A DNA stretch of 64,000 nucleotides, taken from Lacibacter sediminis (GTDB lineage Bacteria > Bacteroidota > Bacteroidia > Chitinophagales > Chitinophagaceae). Position 1 is the stretch's first letter. Each line of letters opens with the position of its first letter. The DNA lies in NCBI RefSeq assembly GCF_014168535.1, contig NZ_CP060007.1:992001-1056000 (forward strand), read 5' to 3'. The notes below the pieces were generated by a model, which was given only the letters and a program-made list of their open reading frames with translations, made no database searches and had not been told where the DNA came from. The translations under genes and the position numbers were made by a program. This document shows, in pieces, positions 34,720 through 43,757 of the stretch.

Positions 34720-35124
34720 ATGGCAAAAGCACAACAGGTGAGCGCTAAGGCAGCCGCCAAAAAAAGAGTTGTAAAGATTGATTCGCATGGTGACGCACAT
34801 ATCAGTGCGACTTTCAACAACATCATCATCAGCTTAACAAACAAACAAGGACAAGTTATTTCCTGGAGCAGCGCCGGTAAAATGGGCTTTAAAGGTTCTA
34901 AGAAAAACACTCCTTATGCTGCACAGGTAGCATCTGCAGAAGCTGCAAAAGTAGCTTTCGATGCTGGTGTTAAGCGTGTTGACGTATATGTAAAAGGACC
35001 CGGTTCTGGTCGTGAAAGCGCTATCCGTGCTTTATCACAATCAGGTATTGAAGTAGCAATGATCAAAGACGTTACTCCTTTACCACACAACGGTTGTCGT
35101 CCTCCTAAAAAGAGAAGAGTTTAA
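34720..35124 (+). CDS. rpsK: Ribosomal protein uS11
   Basis: The 134-residue protein contains the family blocks [57 protein letters not shown] and the end [14 protein letters not shown]. It is part of the 30S platform near the Shine-Dalgarno groove. The spacer to rpsM (189 nt) is longer than usual and structured. Confidence 0.97.
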   Translation: MAKAQQVSAKAAAKKRVVKIDSHGDAHISATFNNIIISLTNKQGQVISWSSAGKMGFKGSKKNTPYAAQVASAEAAKVAFDAGVKRVDVYVKGPGSGRESAIRALSQSGIEVAMIKDVTPLPHNGCRPPKKRRV

Positions 35125-35267
35125 TTGACTGGTGCGTTCTGCGCATCTGTCCAGACATATTTGAATCGCCAAGATTCATTCATTTTATTAAAAGGGTGGC
35201 TGATTAATTTTTAACGCTTTTACGGATCAGTTCACCGGTTTCTAAAAAGCGTAAATGAATAAAAACT
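35125..35267 (+). other. rpsK-rpsD spacer with two hairpins
   Basis: TGAATC (35162-35167) pairs with GATTCA (35173-35178). ACGCTTTT (35214-35221) pairs with AAAAGCGT (35245-35252) across a 23-nt loop, just before the rpsD ATG at 35268. In many bacteria the alpha operon is controlled by S4 binding its own mRNA, so this leader is a candidate site; this is inference only. Confidence 0.4.
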
Positions 35268-35873
35268 ATGGCACGTTACACTGGTCCCAAGACCAAGATC
35301 TCCCGTATTTTCGGTGAGCCAATTCTCGGCAATGGCAAATGGTTGGGTAAAAACAGCAACCCTCCCGGCCAACACGGCGCACAACGTAAACGTAAAACTT
35401 TAGGTGAATACGCTTTACAGCTGCGTGAAAAACAAAAAGCTAAGTACACTTATGGTGTATTAGAGAAGCAATTCCGTAAAACATTTGAAGAAGCTGCACG
35501 CTTGAAAGGTGTAACTGGTGAAAATCTGATCCGCCTCCTTGAAGCACGTTTGGATAACACGATCTATCGTTTAGGTATTGCTCCAAGCCGCCCTGCTGCA
35601 CGCCAGTTGGTGAGCCACAAGCACGTTACTGTAAATGGTTATGTTGTGAATGTTCCTTCTTACCAACTGAAACCAGGTGATATCATTAGCTTGAAAGATA
35701 AGAGCAAGGATAACGCCTCTGTAACAGGCCCGGCAAAAGGAAAGAATCCTAAGTTTAACTGGATCGATTACAACGAAGCTGAAATGAAGGGTACATTCAT
35801 TGCCTACCCTGAGCGTGAAAGTGTTCCTGAGAATATCAAGGAACAACTGATCGTGGAATTGTACAGCAAGTAA
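35268..35873 (+). CDS. rpsD: Ribosomal protein uS4
   Basis: The 201-residue protein starts MARYTGPKTKISRIFGEPIL, lacks the zinc cysteines at the N-terminus, and has the S4 RNA-binding domain (LLEARLDNTIYRLGIAPSRP, then ARQLVSHKHVTVNGYVVNVP). It nucleates 30S assembly and, in other bacteria, represses the alpha operon. The C-terminal half includes WIDYNEAEMKGTFIAYPERE. Length is normal. Confidence 0.97.
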   Translation: MARYTGPKTKISRIFGEPILGNGKWLGKNSNPPGQHGAQRKRKTLGEYALQLREKQKAKYTYGVLEKQFRKTFEEAARLKGVTGENLIRLLEARLDNTIYRLGIAPSRPAARQLVSHKHVTVNGYVVNVPSYQLKPGDIISLKDKSKDNASVTGPAKGKNPKFNWIDYNEAEMKGTFIAYPERESVPENIKEQLIVELYSK

Positions 35874-35879
35874 TAAGTC

Positions 35880-35910
35880 TTGAGCCATTAGCTTTTAGCC
35901 GATAGCTCAA
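35880..35910 (+). repeat. AGCT-word repeat and hairpin in the rpsD-rpoA spacer
   Basis: TTGAGC (35880-35885) pairs with GCTCAA (35905-35910) around a segment of AGCTTTTAGCC words. A related AGCT/GCAGC-rich run lies in the infA-rpmJ spacer at 33944-33978. Both belong to the short-word spacer families of this window. Confidence 0.4.
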
Positions 35911-36000
35911 TGCAATTACCGAACGTACAAGAGTGCGACGCAACAGCAGATTAATCAAGGCTTAACAGCCGATTACAAAATGTAAAACAGAAACTTCAAT

Positions 36001-36999
36001 ATGGCTATTTTGAATTTCGTAAAACCCGACAAAATTGTTCTTCAGAAAGCAAGTGATTTTGAAGCACAGTTTGAATTTCGTCCGCTTGAACCCGGTTATG
36101 GTGTTACAATTGGTAACGCATTACGCCGTGTATTGCTGAATTCATTGGAAGGTTACGCTATTACCGGTATTAAAATAGAAGGTGCCGACCACGAATTTGC
36201 TACTGTAAAAGGTATCAGCGAAGACGTTGTGGAAATCATCCTCAATTTGAAACAGGTTCGTTTTAAAAAGAAAGTTGATCATGACATTGCTCATGAGAAA
36301 GTTACTTTGAGCCTGAAAAACAAAACAGAATTTACTGCTGCAAATATTGGTGAAGCTACTCAGAGCTTTGAAGTAATGAACCCTGAGTTGCTCATCTGCA
36401 CAATGGATCCAAGTGCAAAGCTTGATATTGAAATCAACATTGCAAAGGGCCGTGGTTATGTTCCTGCAGAGGATAACAAACCGAAAGATGCTCCGTTTGG
36501 TTACATTGCTACTGATTCGATCTTTACGCCAATTAAAAACGTAAAGTATCTGATTGAAAATACACGTGTGGAACAACGTACTGATTTCGAAAAATTAGTT
36601 ATGGACGTTGTTACTGACGGTACTATTCATCCGGAAGAAGCAGTAAAACAAGCAAGCCGTATTCTTATTCAGCACCTGATGATCATTACTGATGAGAACA
36701 TCACATTTGATAATAAGGAAGAGAAGAAAGAAGATGTGGTTGATGAGCAAATGCTGCAACTGCGTAAAGTATTGAAGACTCCATTGGAAGATCTCGATCT
36801 TTCAGTACGTGCCTTCAACTGCCTGAAAGCTGCGAAGATCAACTCATTGAGTGAGTTGGTTCAGTACGAACAGGAAGATTTGATGAAGTTCCGCAACTTC
36901 GGCCAGAAATCTTTGGCTGAAATTGAGCAGGTGTTAGGCGAAAGAGGCTTACACTTCGGTATGGATCTTCACAAAATGGGATTAGATAACATCGATTAA
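36001..36999 (+). CDS. rpoA: DNA-directed RNA polymerase subunit alpha
   Basis: The 332-residue protein has the N-terminal assembly domain (FEFRPLEPGYGVTIGNALRR, VLLNSLEGYAITGIKIEG, EFATVKGISEDVVEIILNLK), then a linker around 235-250. The C-terminal UP-element/activator domain follows (LDLSVRAFNCLKAAKINSLS, LMKFRNFGQKSLAEIEQVLG). Order and length are normal. It is followed by a strong terminator, unusual before rplQ. Confidence 0.98.
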   Translation: MAILNFVKPDKIVLQKASDFEAQFEFRPLEPGYGVTIGNALRRVLLNSLEGYAITGIKIEGADHEFATVKGISEDVVEIILNLKQVRFKKKVDHDIAHEKVTLSLKNKTEFTAANIGEATQSFEVMNPELLICTMDPSAKLDIEINIAKGRGYVPAEDNKPKDAPFGYIATDSIFTPIKNVKYLIENTRVEQRTDFEKLVMDVVTDGTIHPEEAVKQASRILIQHLMIITDENITFDNKEEKKEDVVDEQMLQLRKVLKTPLEDLDLSVRAFNCLKAAKINSLSELVQYEQEDLMKFRNFGQKSLAEIEQVLGERGLHFGMDLHKMGLDNID

Positions 37000-37005
37000 T
37001 ATTTT

Positions 37006-37040
37006 TACTCAGCTGCAGTATTGCAGCTGAGTATTTTTTT
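37006..37040 (+). terminator. Strong terminator between rpoA and rplQ
   Basis: TACTCAGCTGCA (37006-37017) pairs with TGCAGCTGAGTA (37022-37033) around GTAT, a 12-bp stem followed by seven T. It lies 7 nt after the rpoA stop and before rplQ, so it should split or attenuate the operon. Confidence 0.88.
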
Positions 37041-37046
37041 AAACTT

Positions 37047-37077
37047 AGTCTTGTAATTCCTGACACGGTACAAGACT
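37047..37077 (+). other. Hairpin upstream of rplQ
   Basis: AGTCTTGTA (37047-37055) pairs with TACAAGACT (37069-37077) around a 13-nt loop that includes the GGTACAAG word. It lies in the 54-nt stretch between the terminator and the rplQ ATG at 37094. A leader structure or repeat remnant are both possible. Confidence 0.45.
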
Positions 37078-37093
37078 CTAAAATTCAAATGTC

Positions 37094-37597
37094 ATGCGTC
37101 ACGGAGACAAAATCAAAAATTTGGGACGTACCGCTTCTCACAGAAAAGCGTTACTGACCAACCTCGCAATTGAGCTGATTCAGCACAAGCGTATTGTTAC
37201 AACCTTAACTAAGGCGAAGGCTTTACGTACCTGGATCGAGCCATTGATCACTAAGGCAAAAGATAACTCAACTCACAGCCGTCGTGTTGTGTTCAGCTAC
37301 CTGCAAAACAAAGAAGCAGTAACTGAACTGTTCAGCACGGTTGCTGAAAAAGTTGCAAGTCGCCCGGGTGGTTACACACGTGTACTGAAATTGGGCATTC
37401 GTGTAGGTGATAATGCAGAAAAAGCCATGATTGAACTGGTTGATTTCAACGAGATCTACGGTAAAGGAAAAGGCGAAGCTGCTGCTCCTGCTAAGAAAAC
37501 CCGTCGTGCCGGTGGTGCGAAGAAGAAGGCTGATGCTGCAGCGGAAGCTGTTGCGCCTGCTGCTGAAGAAAAAACAGAAGAAAAATCAGCTGAGTAA
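37094..37597 (+). CDS. rplQ: Ribosomal protein bL17 with extended C-terminus
   Basis: The first 115 residues are standard bL17 ([60 protein letters not shown]). A 50-residue low-complexity Ala/Lys/Glu tail follows ([20 protein letters not shown], then [14 protein letters not shown]). Such tails are common in Bacteroidota bL17. It faces the 50S peptide exit side. A terminator follows. Confidence 0.96.
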   Translation: MRHGDKIKNLGRTASHRKALLTNLAIELIQHKRIVTTLTKAKALRTWIEPLITKAKDNSTHSRRVVFSYLQNKEAVTELFSTVAEKVASRPGGYTRVLKLGIRVGDNAEKAMIELVDFNEIYGKGKGEAAAPAKKTRRAGGAKKKADAAAEAVAPAAEEKTEEKSAE

Positions 37598-37623
37598 ATT
37601 AAATGTTGAAAATTTTCTGATAC

Positions 37624-37655
37624 AGAGGCAGGCCATTTGGTTCTGCCTCTTTTAT
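37624..37655 (+). terminator. Rho-independent terminator after rplQ
   Basis: AGAGGCAG (37624-37631) pairs with CTGCCTCT (37643-37650) around an 11-nt loop and is followed by TTTATTTT. It closes the ribosomal operon; carA begins at 37669, so carA probably has its own promoter. Confidence 0.85.
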
Positions 37656-37668
37656 TTTGCACTTAATT

Positions 37669-38790
37669 ATGACACAACCACATAAGCCAACAGGAACTCA
37701 AACCGCTATCTTGATGTTGGAAGATGGCAATGTATTTTACGGTAAAGCATTTGGTAAGATTGGTACTACTACCGGTGAGATCTGTTTCAACACAGGAATG
37801 ACGGGTTATCAGGAAGTATTTACTGATCCAAGTTACTCCGGCCAGATCATTATTATGAACAATGTGCATACCGGTAACTACGGCACATTTGAAAAAGATG
37901 TAGAAAGCAGTAGTGTAAAAATTAAAGGTCTTATTGGCCGAAACCTAGAGGATCGTTTCTCAAGGTATTCTGCTGACAAATCCCTGCAGCAATATCTTGA
38001 AGAACAGAACATTGTTTCTATTGAAGATATTGACACAAGAGCAATTGTAACGCATGTACGTACAAAAGGTGCCATGAACTGCATTATCTCTTCTGAAATA
38101 TTAGATGAAGCAAAACTGAAAGAAGAGTTAGCAAAAGTTCCGTCAATGGAGGGCCTTGAACTTGCGAGCACCGTAAGCACAACTAAAGCTTATAATATGG
38201 GTGATGAAAAATCGCCGATCCGTATTGCTGTGATGGACTTTGGTACAAAACTCAACATTCTGCAATGCATGGTTGATCGTGGAGCTTACCTGAAAGTATT
38301 CCCTGCAAAAACAAAGATCGAAGAGTTGAAAGCATTTAACCCTGCAGGTTACTTTATATCAAATGGTCCGGGCGATCCTGCAAGTATGGATTATGCAATT
38401 GAAACAGTGAAGGCCATCATCAATGAGAAGAAGCCAACCTTTGGTATTTGTCTCGGCCATCAGTTATTGGCTTTGGCAAATGATATTTCTACATTCAAAA
38501 TGCATCACGGTCATCGTGGATTAAATCACCCGGTGAAAAACCTGGTAACAGGTTTGTGTGAGATCACGACGCAGAACCATGGTTTTGGTGTTGATCCGGA
38601 AGCGGTGCGTAAAGCAGCGAATGTTGAGATCACACATGTGAACCTGAATGATGAATCGATTGAAGGTATTCGATTGAAAGATCGTCCTGCATTCTCTGTG
38701 CAATATCATCCGGAAAGCACACCTGGTCCGCACGACAGCCGCTACCTGTTTGATGATTTCATCAACATGATCAAAAGCAGTTTAAATTAA
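37669..38790 (+). CDS. carA: Carbamoyl-phosphate synthase small subunit
   Basis: The 373-residue glutamine-amidohydrolase subunit supplies ammonia for carbamoyl phosphate in pyrimidine and arginine synthesis. ATG 37669 is chosen over the upstream TTG at 37657. Landmarks are GEICFNTGMTGYQEVFTDPS, the EDIDTRAIVTHVR block, and the class I GATase domain with nucleophile Cys in FGICLGHQLL and His/Glu in QYHPESTPGP. No carB is adjacent in the window. A terminator separates it from aroQ. Confidence 0.95.
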   Translation: MTQPHKPTGTQTAILMLEDGNVFYGKAFGKIGTTTGEICFNTGMTGYQEVFTDPSYSGQIIIMNNVHTGNYGTFEKDVESSSVKIKGLIGRNLEDRFSRYSADKSLQQYLEEQNIVSIEDIDTRAIVTHVRTKGAMNCIISSEILDEAKLKEELAKVPSMEGLELASTVSTTKAYNMGDEKSPIRIAVMDFGTKLNILQCMVDRGAYLKVFPAKTKIEELKAFNPAGYFISNGPGDPASMDYAIETVKAIINEKKPTFGICLGHQLLALANDISTFKMHHGHRGLNHPVKNLVTGLCEITTQNHGFGVDPEAVRKAANVEITHVNLNDESIEGIRLKDRPAFSVQYHPESTPGPHDSRYLFDDFINMIKSSLN

Positions 38791-38794
38791 TACC

Positions 38795-38824
38795 AAGCCC
38801 CGATTCAACATCGGGGCTTTTTTA
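38795..38824 (+). terminator. Rho-independent terminator after carA
   Basis: AAGCCCCGAT (38795-38804) pairs with ATCGGGGCTT (38810-38819) around TCAAC, followed by a T-tract. It lies 4 nt after the carA stop. Confidence 0.9.
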
Positions 38825-38839
38825 TTTTATATTTATGCC

Positions 38840-39271
38840 ATGAAGAAGATCGCCATCATTAATGGACCTAATCTCAATCTGCTCGGTAAACGTGAGCCTG
38901 GTGTGTATGGCAACCAATCGTTTGATGAATATTTCGAAGAACTGAAAGCGAAATTTCCTGCAGTTGAATTTCATTACTACCAAAGCAATGTAGAAGGCGA
39001 GTTGATCAATGAATTGCAGCGTGTTGGTTTTTCCTACGATGGTATCGTCATGAATCCCGGGGGTTACACGCATACTTCTGTTGCCATTGGTGATGCCATT
39101 GCTGCTATTACAACACCTGTTGTTGAAGTGCATATTTCAAATGTACATGCACGGGAAGAGTTTCGTAAACTATCTCATGTAAGTGCAAAAGCAGCAGGCA
39201 GTATTATTGGTTTGGGGTTGAAGGGGTATGAGTTGGCGATCACATGGCTATTAAAGGAGAGTAATAGTTAA
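38840..39271 (+). CDS. aroQ: 3-dehydroquinate dehydratase, type II
   Basis: The 143-residue enzyme performs the third step of the shikimate pathway. Type II landmarks are IINGPNLNLLGKREPGVYG, SNVEGELIN, MNPGGYTHTSVAIGDA (His) and EVHISNVHAREEFRKLS (His and Arg). It normally forms dodecamers. It lies 15 nt after the carA terminator and 16 nt before the SGNH gene, which may be read through. Confidence 0.93.
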   Translation: MKKIAIINGPNLNLLGKREPGVYGNQSFDEYFEELKAKFPAVEFHYYQSNVEGELINELQRVGFSYDGIVMNPGGYTHTSVAIGDAIAAITTPVVEVHISNVHAREEFRKLSHVSAKAAGSIIGLGLKGYELAITWLLKESNS

Positions 39272-39287
39272 CGAGGAGTAAATTGGC

Positions 39288-40604
39288 ATGAAAAAAATTG
39301 TAATTGACGCACTAGTAACAATTTTTATTTGTGCAGGGTTGTTTTTTTTACTTCAGTTCTTTGCTGAAAAGACTGGTTTGTTTCTTCCATTGAATACCAG
39401 GCATATTTATCAATTACTACAGGCGTTCATTATTCTTTTTTGTCTTTATGCTTTTTTCTACAAAAGACTTTGGAATTCCGGATTATTTCGAAGCCCATTA
39501 AAAATTTCACTTTTTCTTTTTTCAATTGTCACTCTGCTTTTTATTATCTATCACTCTCTTTCCTTAAATAAAAGTATTCTTGCATACTATAGATATTTTT
39601 CTTCTGATAATTTTATATCATGGAAGGGCAGGATGTACGAGCGGGATAGTTTATTAGGTTACAGGATGCGTCCGGATAATTTCAGTTCTCTTGTTTACGA
39701 TCTGAAGCAACCTGTTCCTGTTAAAACTGACAGTAATGGTTTTAGAGTTGCACACACCAGAGAACAATTTAGTGATGTAAATAAACCTGTTGATCTCTTA
39801 TTTCTCGGTTGCTCATTTACCTTTGGATCTGCATGTAAAGCTGAAGAAACATTTCCATACATAGTTGCCCGGGAATCGGGAATGAATTATATCAATGCTG
39901 CTGTTGGGGGCTATGGCTTGGCACAGATGCTGATACAGGCAAACCAACTTCTTCCAAAATATAAACCTCGTTACATAATTATTCAACGGAGTCCATGGCT
40001 CATTGAGCGATCGCTTATAGAATTTGCTCCAAGCAGGGGCGGTTACTTACTTCCTACACCTTACTTTATTGAAAAGGAAAATGAATTTGCTATTGATCCG
40101 CCGGTTTATCAATCACCGATAAATGAATTATTACCTGAGGAAGATCGAAAAATATATAAGGGTAATTTTTTGCGTTATTATTTCAAGAAGGGGATCAGTT
40201 ATTTTGGGAACCAACAAATACAAATCATCAAAACAAGAATGAGAAATATTCTTGGACATAAAAAAAGACCTACACCTAAGCGACATGAAGCTGAACTGTT
40301 TGCATATTCAGAAATTATAAAACTGGCCAGAGCGCATGATGTAGAGGTGATTTTGTTACATCTGAATAATGGACCGATCACATTTAAAGGGAAACTTCCT
40401 GTTGGTAATTATTCATATCGTATTGCAAATGCCGATTCTGCTCTGCGCCAAAGAATGAGTAGCAGTGATGAGCAGGAATATGTAAGATTGTTTGGGCATT
40501 GGGGAATGAGAGGGAATGATTCAGTTTTTATCGATGGGCACCCCAATCCACTTGCTCATAAGTTGATTGCAACTTCAATTCTTATGCAGCTCCCCGGGAA
40601 ATAG
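39288..40604 (+). CDS. Membrane-anchored SGNH/GDSL-family hydrolase
   Basis: The 438-residue protein has three N-terminal helices (about 6-25, 42-58, 73-92), then an SGNH esterase/acetyltransferase-like domain. The Ser block is LLFLGCSFTFGSA (Ser176), with NAAVGGYG as the Gly/Asn region and DGHPNPLAHKLIA as the Asp-His end. An rarely seen GAGGAG Shine-Dalgarno-like motif (39273-39278) lies 9 nt before ATG. The domain should lie outside the inner membrane and may deacetylate or acylate an envelope glycan. It converges on the sulfatase-like operon 2 nt away. Confidence 0.78.
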   Translation: MKKIVIDALVTIFICAGLFFLLQFFAEKTGLFLPLNTRHIYQLLQAFIILFCLYAFFYKRLWNSGLFRSPLKISLFLFSIVTLLFIIYHSLSLNKSILAYYRYFSSDNFISWKGRMYERDSLLGYRMRPDNFSSLVYDLKQPVPVKTDSNGFRVAHTREQFSDVNKPVDLLFLGCSFTFGSACKAEETFPYIVARESGMNYINAAVGGYGLAQMLIQANQLLPKYKPRYIIIQRSPWLIERSLIEFAPSRGGYLLPTPYFIEKENEFAIDPPVYQSPINELLPEEDRKIYKGNFLRYYFKKGISYFGNQQIQIIKTRMRNILGHKKRPTPKRHEAELFAYSEIIKLARAHDVEVILLHLNNGPITFKGKLPVGNYSYRIANADSALRQRMSSSDEQEYVRLFGHWGMRGNDSVFIDGHPNPLAHKLIATSILMQLPGK

Positions 40605-40606
40605 GT

Positions 40607-42187
40607 TCACCTGGAATTTATTTTCTCTTTATTCTTGATTGTCTCTTTTTGCACAGTGACAAGAATACTACTGTCTTTTAAGATTGGCAAATTACTTCCG
40701 AATGATTTATTAAGTACGATGCGAAATGTATTGACAGGCGAAACAGAATCATATAGTTTCGCATAGTCTTTATCTGGAAAATAGAAGGCATTAAAGTTCT
40801 CAAAGTTGTAACCGGCTTTTTCCGATTCGCTGCTGCGGTAACCATGATCCCCGGCTACGATGATAATAGTATTCTTTTTATTGTTTGTCTGTATATATGC
40901 GACTAACTCCCTGATAACATTTCCTGCATAAACAAGCTGACTATAATATGCATCGGCGTCATCTTCTTTACGTTTTATAATTGTTTGTTCAGGGGCTTTT
41001 ACATTTCCTGTACTATCGAATGTGTAAGGGTCATGTGGTATCATGAAATGGCCGTAAATAAATTTCTGCTTCCCTGAGGTTGAACAACTTTGTTTTATTA
41101 AATCTATTGTTGTATCCAAATAAGCTTTCTTCTCATTGTTGCGATTTGAGATGATCTTAAATTGTCTTTCTTTTATAAAATCGACATCGATCCGGTTGTA
41201 ATTCCAAAAGACATCACGGTAAATCCTTCCGGGTAATGTTTTAAAACTATAATGATACTTTTTAAAACTTGAAAAATATGAATTGCCAGGCCAGTCTTTG
41301 TTATCAAAAGAGATAGGCTGGTAGCTATTAATAGAATATCCTTCCTGTTTTAGAATTCGGAATAATGAATTGTTTAGTATTGATGCTGAACCCCAGAAAT
41401 AAGCTTTCCCGTCGTTCATTACAGGAGCAATCCATGGTGGGAGGTACTCCATATTAAAGGTTGTGCTTAATGAATGAATGGTCCAATTATAATTTGCTTT
41501 TCCCTTCGGGATCACATAAAACCCTTTTTGCTTTAAAAATGTATCCAGTTGGTAATTATTCCGGCCAAAATTTTGTAAAATACTTTTTGATGAAGCCATT
41601 GCATCAAACAACAGAAAATAGATGTCTGGCTTTAAAGAATCAGGAAGAGCTTTTGTTGGCTGATAATCGTTGTATGCATTAAAGCGAAAATCAATAAGGT
41701 TGTCAACACTTTTATCCAGTTGGTAACGTTTTACGCTGTTAGGTATTTCGGAGAGAAGCAAAACGATGAACAGTAGATTCAGGAAAAGAAACAATTCTGT
41801 AAAAGGCTTTTTTCTTTTTTTTAATACAATCAATGCAATCAGGAATAAACTAAAGAATGCAGGAATCACGAAAGTGAATTTTACAAAAAAACTTTGCGGA
41901 AACAACTGCTTTAAACTGTCGTGCAGATAGCCGAATACGAGGCAATATAAGCTAATGATAAAAGTAAATACGGATGCCTTTGTAAAATCACGAAGTAGTT
42001 TATAAAAAAGCAGAAGACAAGTAAATATGCATACAAGAATAACTGCCAGGTTCGATAAAATAAACTTGATAGAAAGAAACCCAAACAGCTCATTATAACC
42101 ACTGTATATAAAAAATAAAGGCAGCAGCAAAAGGAAAAGAGGTTGCTTACCAAGAAATAGTTTTGCTTTTTGAAAGAGTTTTTGCAT
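40607..42187 (-). CDS. Membrane-anchored sulfatase-fold enzyme (second paralogue)
   Basis: This 526-residue protein has about five N-terminal helices (to about residue 150) and an extracytoplasmic alkaline-phosphatase-superfamily domain. LKPDIYFLLFDAMAS, NYNWTIHSLSTTFNME (probable Thr/Ser nucleophile region), GHFMIPHDPYTFDS (His) and IIIVAGDHGYRSS (Asp-His metal ligands) are visible. It is closely similar in layout to the gene at 42190-43740. The two are tandem duplicates with a 2-nt gap. Family relatives include lipoteichoic-acid and glucan phosphotransferases, so a head-group transferase or sulfatase role is possible. Confidence 0.78.
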   Translation of the reverse strand: MQKLFQKAKLFLGKQPLFLLLLPLFFIYSGYNELFGFLSIKFILSNLAVILVCIFTCLLLFYKLLRDFTKASVFTFIISLYCLVFGYLHDSLKQLFPQSFFVKFTFVIPAFFSLFLIALIVLKKRKKPFTELFLFLNLLFIVLLLSEIPNSVKRYQLDKSVDNLIDFRFNAYNDYQPTKALPDSLKPDIYFLLFDAMASSKSILQNFGRNNYQLDTFLKQKGFYVIPKGKANYNWTIHSLSTTFNMEYLPPWIAPVMNDGKAYFWGSASILNNSLFRILKQEGYSINSYQPISFDNKDWPGNSYFSSFKKYHYSFKTLPGRIYRDVFWNYNRIDVDFIKERQFKIISNRNNEKKAYLDTTIDLIKQSCSTSGKQKFIYGHFMIPHDPYTFDSTGNVKAPEQTIIKRKEDDADAYYSQLVYAGNVIRELVAYIQTNNKKNTIIIVAGDHGYRSSESEKAGYNFENFNAFYFPDKDYAKLYDSVSPVNTFRIVLNKSFGSNLPILKDSSILVTVQKETIKNKEKINSR

Positions 42188-42189
42188 GC

Positions 42190-43740
42190 TTATTCCTTTT
42201 CTCCGGGTAATGTATAGGGAATGAAAATACTGCTATCTTTTAAAAGTGGAAGCTTTGTTTCAAAAAAGTTATTCAACACTACTCTGAAACTGTTAACAGG
42301 ACTAATAGTTGGATAAAGATCTTTGTAATTCCTGTCAGGAAAATAGAATGCTGAGAAATTGTCGTAGATCATATAGCCTTTCTTCCCGTATATATTCCTG
42401 AAGCCGTGATCTCCTTCAATTATAATGACTGTGTTTGGCTTGTTTGTTTGCTTAATATGCGTTACAAGTTGCTGAATTATTTTATTGGCAAATTTAACTT
42501 GCTCAATAAAAGCTGCCGGTTGCTCCTCTTCTTTGTATGTGATTGTTTTTTCTACCGGTTTTAAATTGCCTGAACTATCATAGATGTAGGGATCGTGTGG
42601 CAATTGATAGTGCGCATAAACAAACTGCGGTTTCGGTTTATTCATTGCGCAGGAGTTTTTTATCAGCAATGTTGTTTGCAAAAGATCATTTCTATGATCA
42701 TTGTTTCTTTTTTCGTAGGAGGCGAAGTCTTGTTTTTTGATGAATTTTGTTTTTAGTTGGGAAAAATTCCACCCAAGATCACGGTAAACTCTTCCTGGTA
42801 ATGTTTGATAGAAATAGTTCATGTACAGCATGTCGGGAAAAAACAGATCTCCATTCCAGTCCTTATTTACAAATGAAACAGGTTGATATTGTTTGGTGTC
42901 GTAACCTGACTCCTTTAAGTAACGTAGTATTGAATTGTTAAGAAGTGAGGCAGATGCTTTAAAATACATCTTAGTTTCATCCTGGTATAGATCTACGGGT
43001 GGAGTGTAATCCATATTAAGCGAACTGCTTACAGATAATACCGTGAGGTTATAATTACTTTTTGAGCGAGGAACAACGTAAAAATTCTCATTCTGCAGGA
43101 AGCTGTCTAAAGTATTGTTATTGAAATTCCACGCTTCCTGCATTGCTGCTGTAGAAGGTAATGCATCAAATACGAGAAAATAGATATCTGGTTTTGTTGT
43201 GTCAGGCTGTTTGATATTTTTCTCAGCTTGATAATAAGCACTGAAGCGATTGTCAAGCAAGTGCTCATTCTTCTTGTAGGCAAGAAAATTAGTTATGCTG
43301 TTAAACAACTCATATCCAATGAACAAAGACAGCAAGATATTAATGAATAAGAAAAGCCGCTTAAATGTACTATTACTTTTCTTGATAAATAGCCATATGG
43401 CAATGAGTAGAGTAAAAATCAGCGGCAGAATAATTTTATAGCTGCTGAAAAAATTGACACCCACTATTTTCTTTAAAGAGTCATGCAGAAAGCCATAGGA
43501 TAAAAGAAACAGTAATATCCAGAAAGAGAAGATGGCCGCTTTTCTTTTATTTTTTAGTAACCAATAACTTAATAAATAAAGTAGTGCCGTTGTAAGCAAA
43601 GTGATTACCAGATTCAGCAAAACAAATTGAAGAGGAAAGAAGCTAAAAAAAGCGTTATAGCCATGAAAAATAAAGAATAGTGGCAAAAGTAAAAGGAAAT
43701 ATGTTTTCTCCTGAAGGAGTGCATTCAGCTTTTCTTTCAT
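42190..43740 (-). CDS. Membrane-anchored sulfatase-fold enzyme (first paralogue)
   Basis: This 516-residue protein has the same plan as its neighbour. Helices lie in the first 150 residues. DIYFLVFDALPST is at about 185-197, NYNLTVLSVSSSLNMDYTPP near 229-248 holds the likely Thr/Ser nucleophile, YAHYQLPHDPYIYDSSG follows, and IIIEGDHGFRNIYG carries metal Asp and His. Pairwise similarity to the second paralogue is high in every motif. It lies 17 nt after the kinase-like/methyltransferase gene on the same strand. The substrate is unknown. Confidence 0.78.
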   Translation of the reverse strand: MKEKLNALLQEKTYFLLLLPLFFIFHGYNAFFSFFPLQFVLLNLVITLLTTALLYLLSYWLLKNKRKAAIFSFWILLFLLSYGFLHDSLKKIVGVNFFSSYKIILPLIFTLLIAIWLFIKKSNSTFKRLFLFINILLSLFIGYELFNSITNFLAYKKNEHLLDNRFSAYYQAEKNIKQPDTTKPDIYFLVFDALPSTAAMQEAWNFNNNTLDSFLQNENFYVVPRSKSNYNLTVLSVSSSLNMDYTPPVDLYQDETKMYFKASASLLNNSILRYLKESGYDTKQYQPVSFVNKDWNGDLFFPDMLYMNYFYQTLPGRVYRDLGWNFSQLKTKFIKKQDFASYEKRNNDHRNDLLQTTLLIKNSCAMNKPKPQFVYAHYQLPHDPYIYDSSGNLKPVEKTITYKEEEQPAAFIEQVKFANKIIQQLVTHIKQTNKPNTVIIIEGDHGFRNIYGKKGYMIYDNFSAFYFPDRNYKDLYPTISPVNSFRVVLNNFFETKLPLLKDSSIFIPYTLPGEKE

Positions 43741-43757
43741 GGTGGTTATGAAGAGAG

